Of a stretch of 64,000 bases of DNA, positions 8,715 to 17,635 are shown piece after piece. The notes beneath the pieces are model-generated. The model was not told where the DNA came from. It saw only the letters and a program-made list of their open reading frames with translations, and searched no databases. Location of the stretch: the NCBI RefSeq assembly GCF_014926585.1, contig NZ_CP045422.1:434001-498000 (forward strand), given 5' to 3'. The position numbers and the translations under genes are program-made. How positions within the stretch are numbered: the stretch's first letter is position 1; each line of letters begins with the position of its first letter. Source of the stretch: Devosia beringensis. GTDB taxonomy: Bacteria; Pseudomonadota; Alphaproteobacteria; Rhizobiales; Devosiaceae.

Positions 8715-8721
8715 GCGCGCG
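8705..8721. terminator. GC hairpin between convergent genes, stop codon in its loop
   Basis: CGCGCGC (8705-8711) pairs with GCGCGCG (8715-8721); the three-base loop is the TGA stop of the GGDEF/EAL gene. No T-run follows on either strand. The convergent ABC gene ends 12 bases further on, so it may serve as a two-way stop or a transcript-end stabiliser. Confidence 0.4.
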
Positions 8722-8732
8722 ACGCCGCTTGG

Positions 8733-10586
8733 CTATTTGGCGTCAAGATCGAGAAAACCACCGGACTGGCGTTGCCAGAGCTGGGCATAGTGTCCGCCGC
8801 TCGAGAGCAGCTGGGCATGGGTGCCCTGCTCGACGATCCTGCCCTGCTCCAGCACCACCAGGCGATCCATGGCGGCGATGGTGGAGAGGCGATGGGCAAT
8901 GGCGATTACCGTCTTGCCCTGCATCAGCGTGGTCAGCTGCTCCTGGATGGCGGCCTCGACCTCGGAATCGAGCGCCGAGGTCGCCTCGTCGAGCACCAGG
9001 ATCGGGGCGTTCTTGAGCAGCACCCGGGCAATGGCAACACGCTGGCGCTGGCCACCCGAGAGCTTGACGCCGCGCTCGCCGACATGGGCATCGTAGCCGG
9101 TGAAGCCCTTGGGATCGACCAGGTCCATGATGACATCGTGGATCCGGGCCTGCTCGGCTGCCCGCATCATCTCCTCGTCGGTCGCCGACTGGCGGCCATA
9201 TTTGAGGTTTTCGCGGATCGAGCGGTGCAGCAGCGAAGTGTCCTGGCTGACCAGGCCAATGGCGGCCCGGACGCTTTCCTGGGTGACCGCCCGCACGTCC
9301 TGGCCATCGATGCGGATCGCCCCGTCCTGCACGTCGAACATGCGCAGCGCCAGGTTGACCAGCGTCGACTTGCCCGAGCCGGAACGTCCGACCAGGCCGA
9401 TCTTTTCGCCCGGCGCCACCGTCAGGTGGAAGGCGTCGATGACGCTGCCCTGCTGGCCGCGCCAGTAGTTGAAGCTGACATTGTCATAGACCAGCTCGCC
9501 CTTGGTGACGACCAAGGGCCTGGCCTGCGGCGCATCCAGCATGGTCAGCGGCTGGGCGATGGTGATCATGGAGTCGCGGATATTGCCGATCTGGCGGAAG
9601 ATGTTGGAGCCGATTTCAAGGATCCAGCCGCTCATGTTCATGATCTGCAGGGCGAAGGGGATGGCGGTGGCCACGGCGGCCGCCGACAGGCTCCCCTCGT
9701 TCCAGCCGATCAGAGCCAGCCAGGTCACCGAGACCACGAGGCCCGCATTGAGCAGGAACAGGGTGGACCACATATAGGTGAAGACCCGCATCAGCTTGCG
9801 GAAGCTGACGGCGTGTTCATCAATGGAGTCAGCGACGTAGCGGTCTTCGTGCTCGCCTGTCGAGAAGGTCTTGAGCGTCTGGATATTGGTATAGCTGTCG
9901 ACGATCCGGCCGGTCATCACCGATTTGCTCTCCGAGAGTTCCTCGGAATAGCGGGCGATCAGCGGCATGGTGATGGTGAAGAGCACGGCATAGAGCAGCA
10001 GCCAGACCCCGATGGGCACCAGCAGGACCGGATCGAGCTGGGCCAGCACGACAATGGCCACGATCACGAAGACCAGGGCATACCAGGCGGCGTCGATGGT
10101 CAGGTTGACGCCGATCTCGATGGCCTCGCCGGCCTGGATGATCTTGTTGGCGATGCGGCCGGCAAAGTCGTTCTGGAAGAAGGTCCAGCTTTGCCGGATG
10201 ACGTGCCAGTGGCTTTGCCAGCGCACCAGATCGACCAGGTTGGGGACGATGCCGTGGTTGCGGATCAATGTATCGAGCAGGAAGGTCAGCGGCCGCACCA
10301 GCACGACGACGACGATCATCCAGAGGAAGGTCTGGCCGTGACTGGTGAAGATGTCGCCGGGATTGGTGGTGGCCAGCATGCCGACCACGAGGCCGACAAA
10401 GACGGGCATCAGGGCATCGGCGACCGACCCGATGGCCACCAGCACGATGCGGATGACGAAGGCAGCGCGGAACTGGCCGATGAAATAGCTGACGAAAGGC
10501 GTGAGGCCCATGGGCGGCTGCCGGTTTTCGGCGAGCGCGGTGGGGGCATAGAGGTGGTCGAAATAGCTGATGACGCGGTTGAACAT
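8733..10586 (-). CDS. ABC exporter, fused permease and ATPase (second of pair)
   Basis: A 617-residue half-transporter: six predicted membrane helices (about residues 35-330) and a nucleotide-binding domain with Walker A GRSGSGKST, signature LSGGQRQR, Walker B ILVLDEATSALD and the H-loop AHRLS. All motifs are canonical. The C-terminal SGGFLDLDA is shared with the upstream paralogue, so the two genes stem from a duplication. They may form a heterodimer or two homodimers; both having intact catalytic glutamates leaves this open. The family moves lipids, drugs or peptides out of the cytoplasm; the substrate here is unknown. No good ribosome site precedes the ATG, so coupling to an upstream short ORF is possible. 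Confidence 0.9.
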   Translation of the reverse strand: MFNRVISYFDHLYAPTALAENRQPPMGLTPFVSYFIGQFRAAFVIRIVLVAIGSVADALMPVFVGLVVGMLATTNPGDIFTSHGQTFLWMIVVVVLVRPLTFLLDTLIRNHGIVPNLVDLVRWQSHWHVIRQSWTFFQNDFAGRIANKIIQAGEAIEIGVNLTIDAAWYALVFVIVAIVVLAQLDPVLLVPIGVWLLLYAVLFTITMPLIARYSEELSESKSVMTGRIVDSYTNIQTLKTFSTGEHEDRYVADSIDEHAVSFRKLMRVFTYMWSTLFLLNAGLVVSVTWLALIGWNEGSLSAAAVATAIPFALQIMNMSGWILEIGSNIFRQIGNIRDSMITIAQPLTMLDAPQARPLVVTKGELVYDNVSFNYWRGQQGSVIDAFHLTVAPGEKIGLVGRSGSGKSTLVNLALRMFDVQDGAIRIDGQDVRAVTQESVRAAIGLVSQDTSLLHRSIRENLKYGRQSATDEEMMRAAEQARIHDVIMDLVDPKGFTGYDAHVGERGVKLSGGQRQRVAIARVLLKNAPILVLDEATSALDSEVEAAIQEQLTTLMQGKTVIAIAHRLSTIAAMDRLVVLEQGRIVEQGTHAQLLSSGGHYAQLWQRQSGGFLDLDAK

Positions 10587-10633
10587 TGTGAGCTCATTTG
10601 GTGAGCCGCGCCTGACGGAGGTTCTTGCTCAGG

Positions 10634-10732
10634 TCAGGTTCGGTGACGGTCCAAGGGTTTGCGGAGGGCAAAGCGGGGCGCGCTATGGCTGGGGTTGCGC
10701 GCGGGATTGGCCGTTTCGATATTGTCACCCAT
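10634..10732 (-). CDS. Candidate 32-aa small protein or leader peptide between ABC exporters
   Basis: An ATG at 10732 follows a perfect AAGGAG site (10740-10745) by seven bases and opens 32 hydrophilic codons (MGDNIETANPARNPSHSAPR, then FALRKPLDRHRT). A second reading frame over the same bases, from GTG at 10728 to TGA at 10594, ends seven bases before the ABC gene ATG. Either could be a leader that controls translation of the downstream exporter. The strong ribosome site is the main support; I do not recognise the peptide and it may not be real. Confidence 0.4.
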   Translation of the reverse strand: MGDNIETANPARNPSHSAPRFALRKPLDRHRT

Positions 10733-10767
10733 CTGGGTTCTCCTTGGTTGGTCAGGTTTGCGACTCT

Positions 10768-10792
10768 CCCCCTCTCCCGGTGGGAAAGGGGG
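10768..10792. terminator. Hairpin downstream of the first ABC exporter gene
   Basis: CCCCCTCTCCC (10768-10778) pairs with GGGAAAGGGGG (10782-10792) with one C-A mismatch and a GGT loop. It lies 18 bases after the stop of the upstream exporter gene and before the small ORF. There is no T-run, so it may weaken transcription or protect the upstream message rather than terminate. It could also be a small relative of the C-rich repeats in this window. Confidence 0.45.
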
Positions 10793-10810
10793 AAATCAGT
10801 TGGCGCCCTA

Positions 10811-12667
10811 TTACTGCGCCGCTTCTTCGGGCGCGTCGAGATCGAGGAAACCACCGGACTGGCGGTTCCACAGGCTGGCATAGATGCCGCCGGTCTGCAG
10901 CAGCTCCGCATGGGTGCCGGTCTCGACGACGCGGCCCTTGTCGAGCACCACAAGGCGATCCATCATGGCGATGGTCGAGAGGCGATGGGCGATGGCGATC
11001 ACCGTCTTGCCCTTCATCAGCAGCTGCAGCTGGCCCTGGATGGCGGCCTCGACCTCGGAATCGAGCGCCGAGGTGGCTTCGTCCAGCACCAGGATGGGCG
11101 CGTTCTTGAGCAGCACCCTGGCAATGGCGATGCGCTGGCGCTGGCCGCCCGAAAGCTTGACGCCGCGTTCGCCGACATGGGCGTCAAAACCCTTGCGGCC
11201 CTTGGCATCGCTGAGCCCGACGATGAAGTCGGACGCCTCGGCCAGGTCGGCCGCCTCGCGCATCATTGTCTCGGTCGCGTCGGGGCGGCCATAAAGGATG
11301 TTGTCGCGCACCGAACGGTGCAGCAGCGAGGTATCCTGGGTGACCACGCCGATATTGGCGCGCAGGCTATCCTGGGTCACCTTGGCGATGTCGTGCCCGT
11401 CGATCAGGATATGGCCGTCGGCGCGGTCGTAGAAGCGCAGCAGCAGGTTGACGATGGTGGACTTGCCGGCACCCGAACGGCCAACCAGGCCGATCTTCTC
11501 GCCGGCAGCGATGTGCAGGTCGAGATCCTCGATCACCCCACCGGTCTTGCCATAGTGGAACGACACATTGTCGAACTTGATGTCACCCTTGACCGGCGGC
11601 AGCGGCTTGGCGTCGGGCTCGTCGGAAACGATGCGCGACACCGAGAGCGAAGAAATGCCGTCGCGCACCGTGCCGATATTCTCGAACAGCGAGGACATTT
11701 CCCACATCACCCACTGGCTCATGCCCTGAAAGCGCATGACGAGGCCGAGCGACACGGCCAGAGCCCCGGGGGACATCAGCCCGTTGAGCCAGAGCCAGAC
11801 GCCGGTGGCGGCTACGGCAAAGAGCAGCAGCGAATTGGACCACAGCACCGCCAGGTTGAGCACGGTAAAGAGGCGCATCTGCCGATAGGCGGTGTCGAGG
11901 AACTGGTCCATCGCCTCCTTGGCATAGGTCTCTTCGCGGTTGGAATGGCTGAACAGCTTGACCGTGGCGATATTGGTGTAGCTGTCGACGATGCGGCCGG
12001 TCATCAGCGAGCGGGCATCAGCCTGCTCCTGGGAGATCTTGCCCATGCGCGGGATGAAATAGACCATCATCGAGACATAGGCAGCCAGCCAGACCAGGAA
12101 AGGCACGGCCAGGCGCCAGTCAGCGGCAGCGGCCAGGATCACGGCGCCGGTGAAGTAGACGACGACATAGACCAGCATGTCGAGCAGCTTCATCACCACT
12201 TCGCGCACGGCCAGCGAGGTCTGCATCAGCTTGGCGCCGATGCGGCCGGCAAACTCGTCCTGGAAATAGCTCATCGACTGACGGATGAGGTAGCGATGGC
12301 TCATCCAGCGGATACGCTGGGGGAAATTGCCCAGCAGCGTCTGGTGCATGGTCAGCGTCGAGATCAGCGCGAAGGCCGGCAGCACGAAAACCACCATACC
12401 GCCCATCAGGGCCAGCTTCCAGCCATCGGTCTGGATGAAGGTTTCGCGGTCGGCCTCGGCCAGCCAGTTCACCACATCGCCGATAAAGCCGAAGATGATG
12501 ATTTCGCCAATGGCCACGGCCGCAGCGGCGCAGGCCATCAGCGCCAGCCACTTCTTGGCGCCCTCGCTGTAATGCAGGCAGAAGGCGAGCAGGCCCTTGG
12601 GGGGCTCTACCGGATCGCCGGGCGGATAGGGATCAAGACGTCGTTCAAACCAACGCAACATTGCCAT
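10811..12667 (-). CDS. ABC exporter, fused permease and ATPase (first of pair)
   Basis: A 618-residue half-transporter in the MsbA/MDR style: an N-terminal membrane domain of six helices, with a cytosolic lead (RRLDPYPPGDPVEPPKGLL), then an ATPase domain with GRSGAGKST, LSGGQRQR, ILVLDEATSALD and AHRLS. It is the promoter-proximal member of the pair and closely resembles the following gene, down to the SGGFLDLDAPEEAAQ tail. The substrate is unknown. Its start region faces pepN across a 314-base gap. Both exporters have full catalytic sets, unlike heterodimers with one degenerate site. Confidence 0.9.
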   Translation of the reverse strand: MAMLRWFERRLDPYPPGDPVEPPKGLLAFCLHYSEGAKKWLALMACAAAAVAIGEIIIFGFIGDVVNWLAEADRETFIQTDGWKLALMGGMVVFVLPAFALISTLTMHQTLLGNFPQRIRWMSHRYLIRQSMSYFQDEFAGRIGAKLMQTSLAVREVVMKLLDMLVYVVVYFTGAVILAAAADWRLAVPFLVWLAAYVSMMVYFIPRMGKISQEQADARSLMTGRIVDSYTNIATVKLFSHSNREETYAKEAMDQFLDTAYRQMRLFTVLNLAVLWSNSLLLFAVAATGVWLWLNGLMSPGALAVSLGLVMRFQGMSQWVMWEMSSLFENIGTVRDGISSLSVSRIVSDEPDAKPLPPVKGDIKFDNVSFHYGKTGGVIEDLDLHIAAGEKIGLVGRSGAGKSTIVNLLLRFYDRADGHILIDGHDIAKVTQDSLRANIGVVTQDTSLLHRSVRDNILYGRPDATETMMREAADLAEASDFIVGLSDAKGRKGFDAHVGERGVKLSGGQRQRIAIARVLLKNAPILVLDEATSALDSEVEAAIQGQLQLLMKGKTVIAIAHRLSTIAMMDRLVVLDKGRVVETGTHAELLQTGGIYASLWNRQSGGFLDLDAPEEAAQ

Positions 12668-12981
12668 TCACCATTGTCAGGTCCGGTCACTGATGCCGGC
12701 CCGGGCGCGCGACCACCGCTGACGAGGCAGCGGGAGGGGCGGATTGGACAGCCAGGCAGCGGTGCCGTTCGGAAAATTCAGAATCGTGCTCGATACGCCC
12801 GCAATTGGCGCAGAGGAGCCACGTGATGAAGCCAAACCATGCCCCCTCCCCAATGCCGTCCCAATTGGCATACAAGAGTGGACCTGATCGGCCGCCGGCG
12901 GCAGACTACACGAAAGTGCCGAGTCTGCTGTTGCGGCGCGGCCACACTTCAAATTCAGACCGACTCAAGACGGATCCGTTC
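12668..12981. other. Divergent promoter region between the ABC pair and pepN
   Basis: A 314-base gap with no gene I can defend. An ATG at 12826 in the pepN frame has a good GAGGAG site seven bases before it and would add 52 residues, but those residues (rich in P, S and R) do not resemble any PepN start. I read it as leader sequence or chance. Promoters for both flanking genes must lie here; no clear operator was seen. Confidence 0.5.
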
Positions 12982-15624
12982 ATGCGCACCGAGACCGAGC
13001 ACACCATCTTCCTCAAGGATTATACGCCGAGCCCCTATCGGATCGTGTCGGTTGATCTGGACTTCAAGATTGGCGAAAGCGAGACGCGGGTCCGTGCCCT
13101 GCTGACGATCGAACCGCAGGCCGATACGGCGCCCGGTACACCGCTGGTGCTGGACGGCGACGGGCTGGTGCTGGATTCGATCGCCATCGATGGCGCGCCA
13201 CTGGTGCTGTCGGCCTATGCCGCCGACGAGACCGGCCTCACCCTGATCGAGCCGCCGCTGCGCCGCTTCGTGCTGGAAACTGAAGTCACCCTGCAGCCGG
13301 CGAGCAATACGCGGCTGATGGGGCTCTATCGCTCGGGCGGCACCTGGTGCACGCAATGCGAGGCCGAAGGCTTCCGCCGCATCACCTATTATCTCGACCG
13401 GCCGGACAACCTGGCGGTGTTCAAGGTGCGCATCACCGCGCCACTGGCCGTCGCGCCCGTACTGCTGTCGAACGGCAACCTGATCGAGCAGGGCAGTGCC
13501 GGCGACGGCCTGCATTTTGCCGTGTGGGAGGACCCCTTCCCCAAGCCGAGCTACCTGTTCGCTTTGGTGGCCGGCGATCTGGGTTCCATCACAGACAGCT
13601 TCACCACCGCTTCGGGCCGCAAGGTGGACCTCGCCATCTATTGCAGCCATGGCAAGGAAGAGCAGTGCCTCTGGGCCATGGACAGCCTCAAGCGCTCGAT
13701 GGCCTGGGACGAGCGGCGCTTCGGCCGCGAATATGACCTCGACATCTTCAACATCGTCGCCGTCAGCGATTTCAACTTCGGCGCGATGGAGAACAAGGGC
13801 CTTAATATCTTCAACGACAAGCTGGTCTTCGCCCAGCCCGACAGCGCCACCGATGCCGATTATGACGGCATCGAGCGAGTGATCGCGCATGAATATTTCC
13901 ACAATTGGACTGGCAACAGAATCACTTGCCGCGACTGGTTCCAGCTGTGCCTCAAGGAAGGGCTGACGGTCTATCGCGACCAGGAATTCACCAGCGACGA
14001 GCGCAGCCGCCCGGTCAAGCGCATCTCGGACGTGGTGACGCTGCGGTCGGCGCAGTTCCCCGAGGATGGCGGTCCGCTGGCCCATCCGGCCCGGCCGAGC
14101 CAGTATAGCGAGATCAACAATTTCTATACGCCCACGGTCTACGAAAAGGGCGCCGAGATTGTGCGCATGCTGGCGACGCTGCTGGGCGAAGCCGGGTTCC
14201 GCAAGGGCATGGACCTCTATTTCGAGCGCCATGACGGCGAGGCCACGACCATCGAAGCCTTCCTTGCCGTGTTCGCGGAAGCCAATGGCGTGGACCTCGA
14301 ACAGTTCCAGACCTGGTATCTGCAGGCCGGCACGCCGCGGCTGAGCGTCAGCGACAGCTATGATGCGGCAGCGCAGACCTATACGCTCAAGCTGCGCCAG
14401 GAGACGCTGCCGACGCCGGGCCAGCCGACCAAGGCGGCGCTGGTGCTGCCGATCAAGTTCGGCCTGCTCGGTCCCAATGGCAGCGAGATGGCTTGGACCG
14501 GGGTCAGCGGCGGCACGGTGCGCGACGGGATGATCGTGCTTGATGGCGCGCAAGCCGAGATCGTCTTTACCGGCATTCCCAGCAAGCCCGTACCCTCGCT
14601 GCTGCGCGGTTTCTCGGCCCCCGTCACCATGGACACCACGCTCAGCCAGGCTGACCAGCTGTTCCTGGCCCAGCACGACAGCGACCCGTTCAACCGCTGG
14701 CAGGCGCTGCAGGATGTGGGCACGGCGCTGGCCGTTGCCGCCATCACTGGCACGCCATGGAGCGATGATGCAGTCAATGCGCTGAGCCAGGCCATGGGCG
14801 AGACGCTGGCCAGTGAGAGCCTCGACGATGCGTTCAAGGCGCTGGCGCTTAGCCTGCCGGCCGAAGCGCAGATCAGCCGGGCCATAGGCAAGGATATCGA
14901 TCCAGACCGCGTGCACGCCGTGCGCAGCGAGCTGCTCAAGGCGGTGTTCGCGCCGCTGGCGCTGCCCATGCTCAATGCCTATCTCAAGCTCTCCAGCGAC
15001 GCGCCCTATGCCCCCGATGCCGCCAGCACCGGTCGCCGCGCGCTGCGCAATCGCCTGCTCGGCCTGCTGGTGGGCAGTGAAGCTGCCGGCGCGACCGGGC
15101 TCGCCGCCCAGCAATATGCCGGCGCCCGCAACATGACCGACCGCCTGGCGGCGCTCAGCGCCAGCGCCATGGCCTGGACCGGCGATGCCGAGGCCATGCT
15201 GGCCGATTTCCACGCCAACTATGCCGCGGCCAATCCGCTGGTGCTCGACAAGTGGCTGGCGGTGACAGCCAGCGTGCCGCGCGACGGGGTGATCGAGCGC
15301 ATCCGCGCCGTGCTCGACGACCCGGCCTTCCCCAAGACCAATCCGAACCGGCTGCGCTCGCTGGTGGGCAGCTTCGTCATGGGCAATCCGACGCAGTTTG
15401 CGCGGGCCGATGGCGCGGGTTTCCGCTTCGTGACCGGGATTGTGGCCGAACTCGACCGGATCAATCCGCAGGTGGCGGCACGGCTGCTGACCGGCTTCCG
15501 CATCTGGCCGATGCTCGAACAGGGGCGTCGCGATGCGGCAAAGGCCGCGCTGACCGGGCTGGAGGCGAGCGGTTCACTCAGCCGCAATACGGCCGATATC
15601 CTTTCGCGCATGTTGGCAAGCTAA
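12982..15624 (+). CDS. pepN: Aminopeptidase N, M1 zinc metallopeptidase
   Basis: An 880-residue cytoplasmic enzyme that removes N-terminal amino acids from peptides. Substrate-binding motif FGAMENKG lies near residue 267. The zinc site is HEYFH at 303-307 with the third ligand E326 in LKEGLTVYRDQEF, the exact HExxH-x18-E spacing. The length and the PDFERM-style C-terminal helical region fit bacterial PepN. I chose the ATG at 12982 because MRTETEHTIFLKDYTPSPY aligns with the normal PepN start; a longer start at 12826 with a better ribosome site remains possible. It is a single gene, divergent from the ABC pair. Confidence 0.93.
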   Translation: MRTETEHTIFLKDYTPSPYRIVSVDLDFKIGESETRVRALLTIEPQADTAPGTPLVLDGDGLVLDSIAIDGAPLVLSAYAADETGLTLIEPPLRRFVLETEVTLQPASNTRLMGLYRSGGTWCTQCEAEGFRRITYYLDRPDNLAVFKVRITAPLAVAPVLLSNGNLIEQGSAGDGLHFAVWEDPFPKPSYLFALVAGDLGSITDSFTTASGRKVDLAIYCSHGKEEQCLWAMDSLKRSMAWDERRFGREYDLDIFNIVAVSDFNFGAMENKGLNIFNDKLVFAQPDSATDADYDGIERVIAHEYFHNWTGNRITCRDWFQLCLKEGLTVYRDQEFTSDERSRPVKRISDVVTLRSAQFPEDGGPLAHPARPSQYSEINNFYTPTVYEKGAEIVRMLATLLGEAGFRKGMDLYFERHDGEATTIEAFLAVFAEANGVDLEQFQTWYLQAGTPRLSVSDSYDAAAQTYTLKLRQETLPTPGQPTKAALVLPIKFGLLGPNGSEMAWTGVSGGTVRDGMIVLDGAQAEIVFTGIPSKPVPSLLRGFSAPVTMDTTLSQADQLFLAQHDSDPFNRWQALQDVGTALAVAAITGTPWSDDAVNALSQAMGETLASESLDDAFKALALSLPAEAQISRAIGKDIDPDRVHAVRSELLKAVFAPLALPMLNAYLKLSSDAPYAPDAASTGRRALRNRLLGLLVGSEAAGATGLAAQQYAGARNMTDRLAALSASAMAWTGDAEAMLADFHANYAAANPLVLDKWLAVTASVPRDGVIERIRAVLDDPAFPKTNPNRLRSLVGSFVMGNPTQFARADGAGFRFVTGIVAELDRINPQVAARLLTGFRIWPMLEQGRRDAAKAALTGLEASGSLSRNTADILSRMLAS

Positions 15625-15695
15625 ATCGCGGAGAATGTTGGAAGAATTTTTCTTCGGCGGCTAAGTGATTCTGCCGACTCGTAATTTGCCGGATC

Positions 15696-15714
15696 AGTAC
15701 GCTTGCGTACTTTT
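15696..15714 (+). terminator. Rho-independent-like terminator after pepN
   Basis: AGTACGC and GCGTACT form a small stem (15696-15711) followed by TTTTC. It lies about 70 bases after the pepN stop and before the histidine kinase promoter region. The stem is short, so strength is uncertain. Confidence 0.45.
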
Positions 15715-15804
15715 CGGGGGTCTGGACACCGGAGTCCGGCTGATTCATTGTTCGTTAAGGGCAAATCGGATCGGGCATGCCCCCCGGGCAAAACGGAGAA
15801 TTTC

Positions 15805-17457
15805 ATGCGGTCGGCGGAGACATCCGGCGTCGGCGCCCCTCACCCGGGCGCGGACACGGGACGGACAAACACACGCCAGGCCAATGACAGAAGCAAGGCT
15901 TCGGGACGACAGGACCGCAGCCTTGTTCTGGCACCGGTCACCGCCGCCGTGGCCCTGACGGCTTTGGTCGCCGCCACCCTGTTTGTCGCCTATGACACGG
16001 TCCGCACCTTTGACGATGCCCAGCAGGACCTGGCGATGATCGGCACGGCCTTTGCCGCCGATATCGCCGGACTGGCCCCCGAAGCCGTCACCTTGGCGGT
16101 CGATGCTATACCCACCCGTTTCAACACCGTCACCCGCGCCAGCCTGATCCAGGCCGCCGCGCCCGACATGCCCACCTGGCCAAGCCAGACCGTGCCGGCC
16201 GGGGTGCATGGCACGCTGGCGCTCGAAGCGGCGCCGGATAGCCTGTGGACGACCATTGCCCAGCGCGGCGGCATTGCCTTTGCGCTTGCCGGCCTGCTGA
16301 TCGCCCTGGCCTGGCGCCGCACGCAGCGCGAGCTGCCCGACAGCCAGCAGCGCCGCAATTACCAGACGCTGGCCGCCGCCATTCCCATGGGCGTGGCATG
16401 CTGGACCCGCGATGGCGCGCTGGTGGTGTGCAATGAGCAATATCGCGCCCGGCTCGATCTGCGCGGCCGCAGCGTCACCTATCACGACGCGGTCAAGCGG
16501 ATGATCGAGGGCGGCTATATGAAGCTGCTCAATGAGGACGAGAACAACCGCCTGCTCGAGCTGCACCGGCAGGACGGCTCCTGCCTGCTGATCGACGAGC
16601 GGCCCCTGGCCGATGGTGGCTTCATGACGCTGGTCAGCGACGTGACCGAGCGCAAGAAGACCGACACCATGCTGCATTCGATCCGCGAGGAGCAGCGCCA
16701 GCTGGCCCGGCGCTATCATGAGGAAAAGCTCAAGGCCGAGGCGGCCAGCCGCTCCAAGACCAATTTCCTGGCCCATCTCAGCCACGACATCCGCACCCCG
16801 CTCAACCACATTATCGGCTTTGCCGACCTGATGCGGCATCAGGCCTATGGCCCGCTGGGCGATGCCCGCTATGCCGATTATGTGCAGTCGATCAAGAGCT
16901 CGGGCGAGCACCTGCTGACTTCGTTCGCCACCATTCTCGACCTCGCCGAATTCGAGAGCGGTCACAAGGCCTTGCGGCAGGATCCGGTGGCGGTTGACGA
17001 GCTGCTCGACGGCGTCATGGAGCGATTTGCCGGGCCAGCGGCGCGGGCGCGGCTGCGGCTGACCGTCAGCCAGACCTGCAATGCCACCATAGAAGGCGAC
17101 CAGCTGGGCCTCGTGCGCATGATCTCCAATATCGTCGAAAATTCCCTGCGCTTCACCCCGGCCGGCGGCCAGATAACCCTGGCGGCCTTTGCGGCACGCG
17201 ACGGCGTGGTGATCGAGATCACCGATACCGGGCGCGGCATGAGTGAAGAGCGTCTCGCCAGCCTGGCGCAGCCCTTTGCCCTGGGCGACGCCACCTTCAC
17301 CCGCGAGGGCATCGGCCCCGGGCTGGGCATTTCCATCGCCCGCGCCATTGCCGAACTCAGCGGCGGGCGGCTGGCCATCGATTCCAGCCCGGCTCTGGGC
17401 ACTACCGTGGCCATTTCCCTGCCACTGCATGTGGCCGATATGTCGGTCGCCGCCTGA
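15805..17457 (+). CDS. Membrane sensor histidine kinase with PAS-like domain
   Basis: A 550-residue kinase from the ATG at 15805, which has a GGAG site seven bases upstream. Layout: a low-complexity cytosolic start, TM1 (about 48-70), a periplasmic loop of about 100 residues, TM2 (about 155-172), a PAS-like region (RNYQTLAAAIPMGVACWTRD to DVTERKK), HisKA with HLSHDIRTPLNHIIGFADLM, and a HATPase domain with IVENSLRF, DTGRGMS and GPGLGISIARAIAELSGG. No response regulator adjoins it. It is convergent with glnE, and a kinase at this place next to glnE is seen in related rhizobia. The signal is unknown. Confidence 0.88.
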   Translation: MRSAETSGVGAPHPGADTGRTNTRQANDRSKASGRQDRSLVLAPVTAAVALTALVAATLFVAYDTVRTFDDAQQDLAMIGTAFAADIAGLAPEAVTLAVDAIPTRFNTVTRASLIQAAAPDMPTWPSQTVPAGVHGTLALEAAPDSLWTTIAQRGGIAFALAGLLIALAWRRTQRELPDSQQRRNYQTLAAAIPMGVACWTRDGALVVCNEQYRARLDLRGRSVTYHDAVKRMIEGGYMKLLNEDENNRLLELHRQDGSCLLIDERPLADGGFMTLVSDVTERKKTDTMLHSIREEQRQLARRYHEEKLKAEAASRSKTNFLAHLSHDIRTPLNHIIGFADLMRHQAYGPLGDARYADYVQSIKSSGEHLLTSFATILDLAEFESGHKALRQDPVAVDELLDGVMERFAGPAARARLRLTVSQTCNATIEGDQLGLVRMISNIVENSLRFTPAGGQITLAAFAARDGVVIEITDTGRGMSEERLASLAQPFALGDATFTREGIGPGLGISIARAIAELSGGRLAIDSSPALGTTVAISLPLHVADMSVAA

Positions 17458-17633
17458 TGATGAACCTGGAATGGCACGAAGCCCACAAGATGCCCGACAA
17501 TCCCACGCTGGAGCAGCGCATCGAATGGCATCTCGACCACCGGGCCCATTGCGACTGCCGCGATATACCCGACAGCATCAAGCAGGCGCTGGCGGAACGC
17601 GGCGTGGCTCTGCCTCAGCCTCCAACACACTAA
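17457..17633 (+). CDS. Small hypothetical protein, 58 aa, with His/Cys motif
   Basis: The start overlaps the kinase stop (TGATG), and the gene ends two bases before the convergent glnE stop, so it is tightly packed and probably translated by coupling. The peptide begins MMNLEWHEAHKMPDNPTLEQ and contains IEWHLDHRAHCDCRD, a dense His/Cys patch that could bind a metal ion. There is no signal peptide or membrane segment. I do not recognise a family. Its overlap with the kinase suggests a partner role, but that is only context. Confidence 0.65.
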   Translation: MMNLEWHEAHKMPDNPTLEQRIEWHLDHRAHCDCRDIPDSIKQALAERGVALPQPPTH

Positions 17634-17635
17634 GC

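Noticed and set aside
8772-10604. A 610-codon frame antisense to the other ABC exporter gene
   Set aside because: Shadow frame of D/H/G-rich composition; the minus strand carries all exporter motifs.
10625-12826. A 733-codon frame antisense to an ABC exporter gene
   Set aside because: Same cause; it mirrors conserved ABC motifs on the other strand and has no ribosome site or family of its own.
12955-15213. A 752-codon open frame antisense to pepN
   Set aside because: Shadow of GC-rich codon use. The peptide is rich in R, G, A and H with no domain, while the opposite strand encodes a complete M1 peptidase.
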